Assembly: GCA_012274445.1 (NCBI GenBank)
Contig: JAAROD010000044.1
Location: 372,001 to 436,000 of the forward strand
Origin: Sclerotiophoma versabilis
Lineage: Eukaryota; Ascomycota; Dothideomycetes; Pleosporales; Didymellaceae
Reading direction: 5' to 3'
Length of the DNA stretch: 64,000 bases
Part shown: piece after piece, positions 48,652-60,171 of the stretch
Numbering within the stretch: position 1 is the stretch's first letter
Layout: the number at the start of each line of letters is the position of its first letter
The notes under the pieces: model-generated
Databases searched by the model: none
Told to the model about the DNA's origin: nothing
Seen by the model: only the letters and a program-made list of their open reading frames with translations
Made by a program: the position numbers and the translations under genes

Positions 48652-48893
48652 ATCACCCGAGTCATCCTAGAAGAAGCCCTGGAGCGACTCTCAGAAATCG
48701 TTTCATTCATGAAGACGTAGGAAGCAGATTCGGCGTAAGAGAGGACCTACGATACCCAACAGCTAATTTGGCGACTAGCCAGTAGCGGCGTTTTGCAATG
48801 CATAGAAAGAAGTACCTAACACAGCTTTGACCTTGACCTTTGCTTTGCTATAATAATACTGTGCACCACTCATACGATCACTACTTCTGTTGT
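48652..48893. other. short convergent intergenic region
   Basis: 242 bp between the AOS1 stop (+) and the PBN1 stop (-). It must hold both 3' ends. No separate feature was seen. Confidence 0.6.
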
Positions 48894-50579
48894 TTATTGC
48901 TTCTTCTTCGTCTTGTCCGAAGCCGTCTTCTCACCTCCAATCCTCCCGAACAACACCCAACATAGGCCCAGAAACGCCAACACCACAACTCCTATAGTTC
49001 CGCCCTCAACCCAACCCACCTTCCGCGTATCTAGAATAGGCACATCAATCGTCTCTACCAACCTCCTGTATCCCCCATTTGCAATCTTCTCCTTCGCAGG
49101 CTGGATATGCATGAACCTCGTCTTGGGTCCGAAGAGCGCCTCATACCCCAGATGCCTCCGGTCAAACGGGTTTAGAGGGTGCTTCTCGCCCTCGTCGGCC
49201 CGGCACGCCCAGAACACTACGGGCCAGGGGACTTCGATTGGGGAGTGAGAAGTAGCAGAGGCGGGGAGGTAGCGCAGGTGCAGGGGAATCGAGACATTCC
49301 AGTCTCCCAACGATGCAGCAGAGGAGTCAGAAGAGGAGTCAGAAGGCGACGGCGGAGAAGCTAGTTCAAACAGCGCCGCACTTCCCCACTCCGGAACCAC
49401 CCAGTCCGGCGCTTCGAGATCCGTTGCACCTGCTATGCTGCGCAGGGCGATGAGGTTTTTTGACGCGAGGAAGAGTGGATCGCTGAATTGGTACTTGTCG
49501 ATGAAGAGCGCTGAGGGCAGCGTGAGGTGCGTGTGCAGCTTGCACGTTGAGTCTGGTGCGACCAAGTGCTCTGATGGCAGCGTTAGGGTTAGAGTTGGGT
49601 GCAGGCCGGTGGGGCGGTTGATGTAGGTTTTGTATGTTAGGAGTGAAAGTTTGGGGGTGGTTTTCGGGTCAAAGGGGTCTGAGGTCAGGAGAGGGTAGTG
49701 GCGGGTCGGCGTTTGGAAGCGTGTTGGCTCTGAAGGGGTGTTAGTGCATATAAGGAGGTAGATTGGGTAGCGTACTTGGTTTGTCGTCGCGACCAAGCAC
49801 AGTCAGGAATCCACCGAATTGAATATCTTCCGGGTCGGTGTTGGATTCGTGGGATAGGACGCCGATCTCAACTGTCGACTCGTCCTCCGGGGCTGTGAAC
49901 TGCTCTGTCCAGCCCCCCGTATCTGGTGATTTGGACCAGACGACTGTGCAGCTCACAGCCTGGGATATAGCGTCGTAATCGACGTCAATATAAGAGGCTG
50001 ATGATACCGCCCCAGTCATCGTCTGAAACCACTCTGCAATTTCTGACGCACCCCAATCGTTCTCTGAGAATGGTGAATAGTACTGTGAGGCTGTGGACAT
50101 GGTAAAACGCTCTGAGAGCATCGGCATCTTGATCGCTGTCTCGTTTGATGTCGTGCATTTGAAGCGTCTATCAACATTGTGGAATAGTGATCGCACATCC
50201 TGGCACAGATCAGGGTTCTTCGATTCTGTTGAAGGTGTGAAGAAGACATGCAGGCCTGGTGACACGCGTGACGTGAATGGAGCAGCCGCTGAGTCGGGGA
50301 AATCGGGCGCCCAGCGGATGTGTAGTTCATGCCATTTCTTGAGCAGTTCGCTGACCTGTGTCAACCACTCGAAAGCGTCGTGAGTACGTGGGGTAATTAC
50401 TTGCTGATTGGTGCCTGAGATAGTTCGTCGAGACCAAGTGTGATACGGTGTTCTTTTGCGGCCTTGACGTGATTCAAAGTGAAAGTATCGCCCTTTCCCT
50501 TGGTTCCCTTCCGAACGTTGATCTGTTCAGGATCGAAAGACTCTGGCTCCGTCACGACATATGTTATCCGCTGCTTCAT
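48894..50579 (-). CDS. PBN1: Pbn1/PIG-X, GPI mannosyltransferase I accessory subunit
   Basis: Three exons: 50579-50401, 50350-49776 and 49729-48894, 529 residues. Introns are 50 nt (GTAATT...CAGGTCAG) and 46 nt (GTACGC...CTTCAG), and phase is kept. The PIG-X domain covers the C-terminal half: LHPTLTLTLP, then CKLHTHLTLPSALFIDKYQF, SKNLIALRSIAG-DLEAPDW and IPLHLRYLPAS, with the family's beta-rich lumenal pattern. A single C-terminal transmembrane helix (GGTIGVVVLAFLGLCWVLFG) is followed by a short Lys-rich cytosolic tail. Pbn1 supports Gpi14 in adding the first mannose to GPI precursors in the ER, and in yeast affects ER folding. The N-terminal half is poorly conserved in the family. It diverges from SARAF. 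Confidence 0.88.
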
Positions 50580-50849
50580 GGTTGTTGTGAGTGTTGACAA
50601 AACGGCGCGTGATGGCAATTGATGTTCACGTTCGGCTGCGGTTGCCTATCGCTTCTAGCTGCCCTTGCTCTCTCGCCGACAGGTGACATCATTGCGCTAA
50701 AGGACCCTTTCACAGCGGAGTCTGAATTCCTGTCTGCGCCGGCGATATCTTCAACACCGTGGCCTCACGCGATTTGCCACTGCATGGGCTCTAATAGCCT
50801 GCTGTATCCATAGCACCGCCTGCGAGCACTTTCCCACCTAAACGACACC
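50580..50849. promoter_or_regulatory. short divergent promoter region, PBN1 / SARAF
   Basis: 270 bp between outward-facing ATGs, probably a shared bidirectional promoter. Both products are ER membrane proteins, so co-regulation by ER stress is conceivable. I could not assign a site. Confidence 0.5.
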
Positions 50850-51846
50850 ATGCGTGTTCTCAGTCTTCTATATGCAGCGCTGCTGAGCGCGTGTGGCGCG
50901 CAAGCTCTGCGCTCAGACAAAGTCAAGCTCTCCAACATCCAAAGCCTCACATTGCGCAAAGGGCTCGATACTTCGCACCGTCGCGTCGATGCGATGCCTC
51001 AGGTATGTCGTCCATTTTGATATCCTTGGACTCGGGCTAAATCAGCGCCAGCTATCGTGCATAGGCGGTAACGCCAAAGGCCTCTATGAAGTTGACGTTA
51101 TGCGCTGCAAGAACTCCGGCTCTGACTACGATTCCGAAAACATCCAATGGACTTGCACCGCCTCGCTCCCCGACGAATTTAAGCTCGGCTCCACGGACGT
51201 GATCTGTGAGGGCTACGACTACCCCGAGGATCCGTATATATTGAAAGGAAGCTGTGGAGTTGAATACAGATTAGTTCTGACAGATAAGGGCCACGAGAGA
51301 TACGGCAAGGGCAATGGAGGCCACTGGTGGGGTGGCGATGACGACGGCAGCGGTAGGGACGGACCAAAGACATTGGGCGAACAGGTTGCGGCAGCACTCT
51401 TCTGGATGGTCTTCATCGGCGTCGCAGGCTGGATACTCTTCAACATCGTTCGCCAGTGGGGTCAAGGCCCCGCGGGTGCCGAGGGAGCTGGCCGCAATCG
51501 ACCAGGGTGGGGCGGCGGAGGTGGAGGATGGGGTGGAAACGATGGTTACGATGATCCACCTCCACCGTACGACTACCAAGGAAGGCCAGGCAAAAGCACG
51601 TACGGCACGAACCAACCTCAGGGATGGAGACCTGGATTGTGGTCCGGCGCGTTAGGTGGTGCTGCGGCTGGTTATGCAGCTGGACGCATGGCGAACAGGG
51701 GCAATCAGACCAACAGCGGCTGGGGCAGCAACAGTGGTGGGTGGAACAACGGAGAAGGCAGCTCGAGGTCATCATCTGGATCTGGGTCTAGCTTTTCGAA
51801 CACAAGGCATGAGAGTACAGGCTTTGGCTCGACCTCGAGGAGATAG
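50850..51846 (+). CDS. SARAF homologue (DUF1183/TMEM66), ER calcium-entry regulator
   Basis: Two exons, 50850-51002 and 51052-51846, with a 49-nt intron (GTATGT...AGCGCCAG) at phase 0, encode 315 residues. A signal peptide covers about 1-20 (MRVLSLLYAALLSACGAQA). The lumenal part carries the SARAF pattern: LSNIQSLTLRKG, LSCIGGNAKGLYEVDVMRC, NIQWTCTASLP, VICEGYDYPEDPYILKGSC and VEYRLVL, with conserved Cys residues. One transmembrane helix lies at about 165-186 (AAALFWMVFIGVAGWILFNIV). The cytosolic tail is Gly/Ser/Asn-rich with a PPPPY motif. In animals SARAF damps store-operated calcium entry. Fungi lack the STIM/Orai system in its animal form, so the fungal role is open. Confidence 0.93.
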
Positions 51847-52043
51847 ACACTGGCTGCAAGGATGCAGATTTCTCTTGGCTCAAAGTGATACCGATACCAT
51901 TCCTCGTTCTATCAATCAAGTATTTTCGCAGTATGTCTCTTTGAACATCAAACGTGAGACTGACATAGGCTTTAAACCTCATAAGCTAGAGGTATCGTCA
52001 CCCGGCTCTTGAGGGAGACTCGATAGATACATCGAACCCCACT
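51847..52043. other. short convergent intergenic region
   Basis: About 200 bp shared by the 3' ends of the SARAF gene (+) and the BTB-like gene (-). No separate feature was seen. Confidence 0.6.
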
Positions 52044-53709
52044 TCAAACCTTTCGCTCACCACTCGCCCTCGACAAGATATCCTCCCTCTCTACCTTCAC
52101 ATAAGTCAGCCATCCCACTTTATCCTCTTCCACACCCAAGCTCAGCTCGTTCCTCGCCAGATCCTTCACAATCTCGCTCGCAAACTCTTTCAAAATATTC
52201 AAATCCTCATCAAGCGTGTCCACCGCACTAGGCATGGCTCTCTGCAGCATCCTCCTTACGTCTTCATATACCATGTACCGACTTCCTCCCACTCTGATCT
52301 TGCGAAACAGACTGCCGCGTTTAAGTGACGGCGTTGAGGCGTCGTGTTGCCGCAACGCGTTCGTCAATGTGTCGCGAAATACCTGGACAATGAACCATGT
52401 ATCGGATTGGGAGCTGGCATCGCATTTGTAGTGCTCGCCACTAGGGGTAGTGATCGTGAGTAAGAGGAGCTCACGCTCGACTTCGAGAACCTCGATGGAG
52501 AGGTCGTGCGACTTCTTTACGATGAGGCGTCGGATCTCTTCGGGGAGCATGGTATGTGAAGTTGGCCGGGGCCAGCAGGGGTAAGCACCAATGAGGTGGA
52601 TGAGGGATTCCGTGTACATGAAGTTGTTTTCAAGGCAGATGGCGAGGAGTAGGTAGCGTGGTGGGTCGGCGAGGATGGCCTTGTATAGGGACTGACGGTA
52701 CTGGAGGAGGTCGTTGCTAATGTGAGAGGAATTGAGGTAGATGCATCCAAGGTCTTTCGCGACTTTCGCAAGTTCTTCGGCTTGGGAAGTTGCGTCCTTG
52801 ATGCTGGTGGCAATGATGTATGGTGGGACACTGTAGAACGCCCCAAAGATCTTATTGTAGACCTCGACGATAGTCTCATGTGCTGCATCTTCAACGCTAT
52901 CTTCGACTTTGACGGAGACTTTTTCGGATACATCATAGTTCGCCGACAAGTCCATAGAGAGTTGATATTCTTCGGCAGTTCGACGTCTTAGTCGAACCTT
53001 ATCACCATCTTTTTCGAGGGTATATAAGTACCACTTCGTTACTTCAGCTCCTGTGCTTTGCTGCTGTAGTTTTAGCATGGACTGAGTAAACCATACAGAA
53101 TGACAAGCGAGGACAGTACTGTGAAACTAACACTGCTTAGCTGGCCGGACCAGATCCGTTCTCACCATAACATTGCCGGTGGAGAAGACAGGGAAGACAT
53201 CTGTCGATGTGTCCTGCGCTGGTAAAATTGGTGCCAGTGACTGAGCAACATAGGCTGTTGGCGAGCAACAAGTCTGTCTCAACGTCAGCAATGCTTGCTC
53301 TCGACGAAGCAAGAGACTTACAGGCATGTCATCAATGGAGTTCTCTCGTGTTAGTCGCGGACACGGCAGGCCGTTCGTAATTGTAGTTGAATAAGAAGCT
53401 GTTGTCGGCCCAGGGAGACACTGGCTGTGGTTTGAGCCTGTCATGCCGGTAGCCACCCGCGTGCGAAACTCATTCGCTAATGCTGTCTGATAAGTCGGTA
53501 CAGTTTCTTCGCCAGCCTTGGATTGTGGTATCTGATGTCGAAGTCATTGGCAATGACCGAGAGGACAAGAAAGATGGAGACCGCATTGGCTCGAATGTAG
53601 TTTCTTCAGACAGCAGCCGCGCTGGGCTTGCATGAATACCCATCGAGCTGACTGTATTCAGACGCTTCCGTGACGCTAGTGGTGACTGTTGGCGTTCGCG
53701 CTTGCTCAT
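52044..53709 (-). CDS. BTB-like fungal protein of unknown function; 5' end unresolved
   Basis: Well-supported exons are 53081-52044 (346 codons), 53273-53166 and one ending at 53322. Intron 53321-53274 is 48 nt and stop-free. Intron 53165-53082 has GTGAGA...TACTCAG. A segment upstream with ATG at 53707-53709 (MSKRERQQSPLASRKRLN) is a likely start, but I could not fix the intron linking it. Candidate donors and acceptors near 53470-53640 give more than one in-phase solution. The text around TDVFPVFSTGNVMV and KWYLYTLEKDGDKV resembles the start of BTB/POZ-like domains in mould proteins. Then come IFGAFYSVPPYII, ELAKVAKDLGCIYL and YTESLIHLIGAYPCWPRP, a helical block I associate with uncharacterised ascomycete proteins. 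The function is unknown. Confidence 0.7.
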
Positions 53710-55061
53710 ATTATAGCCATGAACCAACATCTGAAAGAGGACAGTATATACATCGAAACAAGCTACTTAGAGTAACGCCAGAAGTAAGAGAAGCTCACCA
53801 CCAGCTGACACTTTCCAAACCAGATCTAATCTATCGAGATGGAGGAATATTGGGAGAAGTGAGAGTAGTCCACTTTCTAATAAATATAAATATCGGCGGC
53901 AGACCGCTGTATTGGCACGCGGCAAAGGTTCAAACGCCGAAAGTCATCGCTGTTTGTACAGAAATGAGTTTTCTAGCCTCGACGTAAGAGCGAAGCTCAT
54001 TTATCTGCACTATCGAATTACGACATGCGTTGAGTAGGTATCTAATGAGCGGATATGTTTCGAAGTGCCACGCGTTAGCCAGTATCGCTGAGGTTGATGA
54101 GAGATTAACGCTGTGTTAAAGAGGCTTGGACCTCTACAGTAGATATACACGCAAACCCGATAAGTGCTTTATGCTCATCGTCTCTGTATCGACAGAGGTT
54201 CAGTCAATACTGTTCGCCTGCGCGTATGGCACCTGTTCTGCTACATGATCTTATTCTGACACCCGAAAAGCTACAGTCTAACATAAGATAATCAATCATG
54301 AAGAGCGAGGTTGAATGATTAGCCGCTCAAGAGCTCAGCAACGGGCATATGAAGTCGCAATCGTATGCGTCGAGTTCTGTAAAGCCCGAGACAATCGCTT
54401 TGTCTGTCTACTACAGACCATCTTCGTGCCTTAGGCTCGCCTGTTCTCCGTCGCTGCTAGCATGAGAGAGAGGTGTTCTGGACAATAGCAGAGTCTTCCT
54501 GCAATGTTCTAGATGTCCGCTAAAGTTTCAGACAGAAATGCGAGACCAAAATTCCCGTGGCAGTCCCCATAATGGCTTGCAGCTTTGGCTCTGAAATCAG
54601 GGTAGGCGAATGGAAATGGCATGATTATCGCGTCAGTGGCTTTTTTGCGCCGTGAGTGGAGAGCTCGAATCAGCGCACTGAATGACGAAAATCTGAAGGC
54701 ATTATTTGCAAACATGCTGTTACTTTATAGTGCAAGTAGTCGCGACGCCCGCTTTCTTTGGGTTGCGCGAGGAAGGAATGAAGTGGCAACTGTCCAAGAC
54801 CATTGCTCACCAATGATGAGGCACGCACAGACCCAGTATGACCTCTCTAGTGGCACCGCGGGCGAAACAGTCTTCGTCTGCGAGTGAAGGGTGCGTCCAA
54901 AATGGGATTGCGGGACAAAAGGTGGGCAGGCCCTGCCCAGGCGGTTCCCAGGCTTCCTATGCAATCCTCGTACGATTCTTCCTGGATACTTTCGCCTTCG
55001 AAACTCCACCTTACCATAACGTCGGTAACAGCATAGCCCGGCGGCTCTCGAATGTGTCAAG
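53710..55061. other. divergent intergenic region, no gene seen
   Basis: 1.35 kb between the BTB-like gene (-) and the histidine kinase (+). It should contain both promoters. No further gene recognised. Confidence 0.55.
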
Positions 55062-57158
55062 ATGTCACTCGTCACCGCACCCCTGGATGCAGTTTGTCCA
55101 AAGTCGCCGGTTCCTACACTTGTAGATCTCCCGCCGCAACCAAAACGACCCGACAGCGTCTGCGATGCCAGTAGCGCCGAATTCGAAATCTTGCGTTATA
55201 CACCTGTTCCCACACTCGTTCTTGATGCATCACGCAAAATCCTCCAAGTATCAGACAGCCTTGTTATGACCTCGCCCGGAGGTAGACGCGAGGATCTCGA
55301 GGGGTGGCACGCAGATGACGTTTTCGACCGTGCAGACCGAACTTCGGATTTCCCAGTGCTTGCCTCGGCCCGCGAAGCGATCCGGACCGCTGAGGACACT
55401 AGATCACCGACTCAGCTGGAGCACATAACTGATTCGCAGCAAGTTTGGAGGACTCGCACAGTCCCAATCTATCGCAATGACAGCCTTCATTGTACACAGC
55501 TGGAATTTCATGATGTGACCGAAGAGCACAGGAAGCGGCTGGAGCAGGAAGAGCGTTTGTATTCAGCAGAGACTTTCCAGATTCTCGTAGAGACTGTCAA
55601 AGACTACGCCATCTTCATGCTCGATCCAAATGGCAATATCGCAACATGGAATGCTGGCGCTCAGGCTTTCAAGGGGTATACAAAGTCGGAAATCATAGGC
55701 CAACACTTCTCCAGATTTTACGGCAAGGAAGATCTTGTTTCCGACAAACCAGGAAGAGAACTTCGAGATGCCCTTCGCGACGGTCGTTGCGAGGATGAAG
55801 GGTGGCGCTACCGAAAGGATGGCTCCAGGTTCTGGGCCAACGTTGTCATCACACCTATTTTCAGAGATGGTGTCCACCATGGTTTCTCAAAAGTCACTCG
55901 CGACCTGACAGATCGGCGAAAGGCAGAACAGCAACTCATCAGTGCTTATGAAGAGGCGTCAAAGCTGAAGTCAGAATTCCTAGCCAACATGTCCCATGAG
56001 ATCCGGACTCCTATGCATGGTCTACTCTCAGCCTCGACGCTGCTACTGGACACAAAGTTAGACTTTGATCAGCTGGACCTTGCTCGCGTCATCCAAGAGT
56101 CTGGCGAGGTTCTTCTCCAGGTGATTAACGACATCCTCGACTATAGCAAACTGGCCAATGGCAGCTTCTCAATAAGTCACGACGTTATCAACATCGCAGA
56201 TATTGTACATTCGGTACACCGAGCGCAACAAAAGCTGTTTAGCCCGCAAGTCAGATTCGAAAGCCACCTGGATGCTCGGATACCTAAAGCTGGGGAAGGA
56301 GACAGCCTTCGATATCGTCAGATAATACAAAATCTGGTTTCCAACGCCGCTAAATTTACCGAGGAGGGATCCGTACGTATTAACGCCACGCTTGAGAGTG
56401 AAGACGAGGACAACTCCATTATCCGGACTGAAGTTGTGGATACGGGTATTGGAGTGCTAGAAGCATCTGCGAATGCTCTCTTCACTCCGTTCACCCAACT
56501 CGACAACTCCGCCACCAAGAGATATAAGGGGACTGGACTCGGCTTGAGCATCTGCAAAAGCCTTTCTGAGCTCATGGGTGGTGAAATTGGCTTTTATCCG
56601 AATCCCGGGGGCCATGGTAGTATCTTCTGGTTCACCATCAAGCTTAAGAAATGTAAGCAATTCCCAACCGTCGAAACTCCTCAAATCGAGTTGGAAACCC
56701 TTCGAATCCCTTCGCCAGCAGTGACCGACTACATGGAAGAGATTAAACGTGCCGCTGTCGACAAGCGTCTGTTACTGGCGGAAGACAACTTTATTAATCG
56801 AAAGGTCATGCTTCGAATGCTGGCTGGTCTTGGCTTCCCTAACATCGATGTCGCTGTTGATGGTAAAGAAGCTGTCGCAAAAACGATCCAGTCGGCAGAT
56901 GACAGGCATGCATCGGTACCTTACGACCTCATCCTGATGGACGTATCAATGCCTGTGCAGGACGGCGTTTCGGCCACACAGGAGTTGAGGAATAAAGGCT
57001 TCAACATGCCTATCATTGCAATGACTGCAAACGCGCTGAAGGGTCAAGCTGAAGCATACATCGCCAAGGGTATGACTGGATACATTGCGAAGCCTGTGGA
57101 CAGGAAGCTTTTGGTCAAAGTCCTACTCAAGTCTTTCAAAAAATCATCTGACAGTTGA
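55062..57158 (+). CDS. hybrid histidine kinase with PAS domains
   Basis: A single uninterrupted frame of 698 residues. A weak PAS-like region covers about 40-155. A strong PAS/PAC covers about 170-290 (ETVKDYAIFMLDPNGNI, EGWRYRKDGSRFWANVV, FSKVTRDLTDRRKAE). The dimerisation helix has the phospho-acceptor H312 in SEFLANMSHEIRTPMHG. The ATPase has NLVSNAAKFTEEG (N box), VDTGIGV (G1), FTPFTQ (F) and GTGLGLSI (G2). The C-terminal receiver has LLAEDNFINR, acceptor D627 in LILMDVSMPVQDG, MTANAL and the KP near the end. All catalytic marks are present. It should relay phosphate through Ypd1-type protein to response regulators. Size and layout resemble the TcsA/Fos-1 type of about 700 residues, a tentative comparison. 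No transmembrane segment, so a cytosolic sensor. The PAS is strikingly bacterial in style. Confidence 0.96.
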   Translation: MSLVTAPLDAVCPKSPVPTLVDLPPQPKRPDSVCDASSAEFEILRYTPVPTLVLDASRKILQVSDSLVMTSPGGRREDLEGWHADDVFDRADRTSDFPVLASAREAIRTAEDTRSPTQLEHITDSQQVWRTRTVPIYRNDSLHCTQLEFHDVTEEHRKRLEQEERLYSAETFQILVETVKDYAIFMLDPNGNIATWNAGAQAFKGYTKSEIIGQHFSRFYGKEDLVSDKPGRELRDALRDGRCEDEGWRYRKDGSRFWANVVITPIFRDGVHHGFSKVTRDLTDRRKAEQQLISAYEEASKLKSEFLANMSHEIRTPMHGLLSASTLLLDTKLDFDQLDLARVIQESGEVLLQVINDILDYSKLANGSFSISHDVINIADIVHSVHRAQQKLFSPQVRFESHLDARIPKAGEGDSLRYRQIIQNLVSNAAKFTEEGSVRINATLESEDEDNSIIRTEVVDTGIGVLEASANALFTPFTQLDNSATKRYKGTGLGLSICKSLSELMGGEIGFYPNPGGHGSIFWFTIKLKKCKQFPTVETPQIELETLRIPSPAVTDYMEEIKRAAVDKRLLLAEDNFINRKVMLRMLAGLGFPNIDVAVDGKEAVAKTIQSADDRHASVPYDLILMDVSMPVQDGVSATQELRNKGFNMPIIAMTANALKGQAEAYIAKGMTGYIAKPVDRKLLVKVLLKSFKKSSDS

Positions 57159-60100
57159 AAATCGCCTCGTGAAATGTTAAAGAACACAAACGCTGCAAAT
57201 GGATGAGAGGACTACAGCGAAGAGTAGAACTTTTGAGAACTGGCAAGTTTTTATTCCTTACTCCGTGCTGTCGATCCTTGTCCTACAACAGCCATCCAGT
57301 CGTATTCGAACGACTTTGGCCTGGCCGGACGGTTCCTAGCTCGAGGAAGAGCGCACAAGGAAAGGCAATCACGAGTCAAAATATTCCACGTTACCTCAAC
57401 GGATGTACTGATAGGTCTCGATTATCGTATCGAATCATTACTTCCGCTTAAGATAAGCGAATTGTCGTATGGTTTCGCTCCGTTTGTGGCGGTGGCTCTA
57501 TGCATGCCCATATGCACCCCTGTCAATCGTCAGCTCCGCAAGGCATGCGAATACCATTCCAAACCTTATCAGCATGGCTGCGATCCCTATTCACCAGTAC
57601 ATGAGTACCGGGCCTTTGTGCTTCCAAGGAGGTAATCAAATTTTCAATCCACCAGGTCAGTCTTGCAGGCAATCGCGGGAAACCAGCATCATATGAGTGT
57701 CACTCGCTTCTTATGGATACTGGCGCAGGTGACTCTTAGTACCCGATGTGGTGTCTGATCATTCAATGCCTGTTCATGCAGAATGTGTCTGCAGCTTCAA
57801 TGCAAGACGAATGCATGCGCTCATGGGCGTACCGCCGCTGTCTACTCAAACTGCAGCAGCCATCCGGATCAGTCATGTGGGTTGCATTTACGCACTAGAG
57901 ATCGCACCGGGAGTCAATTCGAACATGGGCATACCCCAATTACCTTAAGCCTTGATAGTTACGATCAAGCTACCGAAAGCTGTAATCAGTGACTCGACAT
58001 CTCGATGACCGAACCACGAAGGGTAAAAGACGCCATCACATATGAGACGATAAAAGCCCTTCTCCACCAGCATTATATCTGGAATCCACATTTAGAGATA
58101 CGTCGGGGGAGATATAGTTGGATTCAGGAGGAAATATTGCACATGATCCAAACTGTAGTCTGCTGCTACCATCCCACCGCGTAGATACTCGTGTATCGTC
58201 TCCAACCATCATACTACTAGTGGATTCGCGTAGAAATATTACAAAAATATGGACCAAGTGGTATACACAAAAACGGAGATCGTCTTTCTTGACGGTGCTC
58301 TTTTTCGTACATGGTGCTGTTGTCGGCGTAGCACACCGCTTGTTCTAATGGAAAGATCGTGGGAGACTCGGACAAACAAACAGGAAAATTAGTTGAGGAA
58401 ACTGTGATGTCGTCAGAGTAAGACTTGACCTTGCTAGGTTCGGCACAACATGCGCCTTTCCCGCACAGATCTATTCAGAGGCTGGTGTCTGGATCGTCTA
58501 CATTCAGCGGCTCTGGCGGACAGTAAAGCAAGAATAAATCACCATCGGAGCTTAGAATTCAGTCTGCGGTGCGGATACCTCAGTCTACTCTTATTTAACT
58601 GAGGCACGCTGCGCAAGCTTTGATATGGTAGTGGATTAGCGATCTTCGCCTGGTAAGTCGATGGAGAATTGTACCTTCCAGAGCTGACAACGTATAAAGG
58701 AGTCTACCGTTGTCAAAATTTTACCTCAGCAACGCCCTTCATTTACGAAAGCACTGCTGTCAACGACACAGTCGCTGCCATGCTTATCCGAACATATTAC
58801 TCGTTACTTGTACGTCGCGAAACTCGACAACATGTCCATGGTCAAAGTCGAGTCTTTGCTGACCCAGGGACATAGTTAAGGCTAATCTCCACTGCAACGT
58901 TGTTCTTTCAGATAGATACTTTCTACAAACTTTCCGTACAAGAACATTCCTTACTCCGTTCAGGTCTTTGCAAAGATGCCAACCATCCTATAGGCGTTCA
59001 AATACATAGACCTTCAAGAGGATATGACAAGTGTTCGGGTTCAGCAAAGGGGAGTGATAGCGTCTTTAAACCACCGAACGATTTATGGGTAACATCCTTG
59101 CGACCTAGGATCAACGAACTTTGAGAAAGAGTCAAAGATCTTTGTCGTTAGATCTGCCAGCCGCACAATGCTTCGTGCATTCTTAACATCTCTCAGTACC
59201 ATGGCAAGCAAGATGTGATTGAGAGCTACCATCATCGACGATGCAACTCCTTTCCTAATCGATGGCCTTGATACTACTTCTGACGTAATACAGCATGCCT
59301 ATACCGCCTTCATGCAGTGCTCTGCGATCAGCTCGTTGGCAAATTGATATGGTACGTCGAACCAAACACAGCTGCGACTGATACACTGCCTGTCCGTAGA
59401 ACAAGTGAATGCTGTATCATTGAATCCCTCAAATCACATACCGGTCTTCTCGGCAGCCCTTGTCTTGACCCCCTCTTTGAGTCTGTGAGGAGAAAAAAGG
59501 GACTGTATCAAGACCAGAACACTCGTCAGATATACAACTTATGAATGAAGGGCGAAGCACTTGCAAGGAACCAGACATTAGATGTGCTTATCGAGGAGCT
59601 GAGCTTGAACTCTACAAAAAACCGTATGCATGAGGACGCTCGTCAATCACCAAGTTTCTTCGATTGACCTAGACCCAGTTCTCGAGAAGCGTGTAATGGA
59701 TTGGGGGGGTGGGGGGGGGGGGGGTAAGTGTTGCACGTTCAAACTTAGAAAACGTAGATGCAGTGGTACAGCGCACGTGGGTTGTCCGTAACCGGATGTT
59801 GCAGTTTTGATGTAGGTTAAATTGTGAGCCAAGGAAATAAGCTCTTGCCCACGTGCTTGGCAGCAAAGCTTAGATTGGCAATCGCAATCCAACGCCATGA
59901 CGTAAACCTCCGCGCTACGACCAGATTCAACACAAGTCTGCCCTTCACTCCCTGTCGATATCATACGCTTTGCTTATTACGTGCAAGCTATGGTTCTCTT
60001 TCTTTCGCTCCGATCATGCCGGATGAGTCTGCTTGAAGATGAATCGTCCCCGGAGGCTGGACCGGAGGTAGGAGGCCGGTGCAGTAGGAGTATTTAAGTA

Positions 60101-60171
60101 GGACTTGACCATCATGGTCCTCAAGAGCAGCGGGTAGGCATTGGTTCATGATCAATCTAATGATATTTGAA
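57159..60171. other. 3-kb intergenic gap with G tract
   Basis: No supportable gene. Short open frames on plus (58669-58875, 58900-59124, 59317-59544) are separated by stops and frame changes and could be remnants of a degraded gene, but no family is recognisable. A G-rich run (seven G, T, then fourteen G) lies at 59703-59724. Confidence 0.5.
59702..59725. repeat. poly-G tract
   Basis: The plus strand reads seven G, one T and fourteen G. It could form a G-quadruplex on plus and be a slippage-prone site. Length may be miscalled by sequencing. Confidence 0.8.

Noticed and set aside
57159..60171. Intact transposable element in the 3-kb gap
   Set aside because: No terminal repeats, reverse transcriptase or transposase motifs were recognised.
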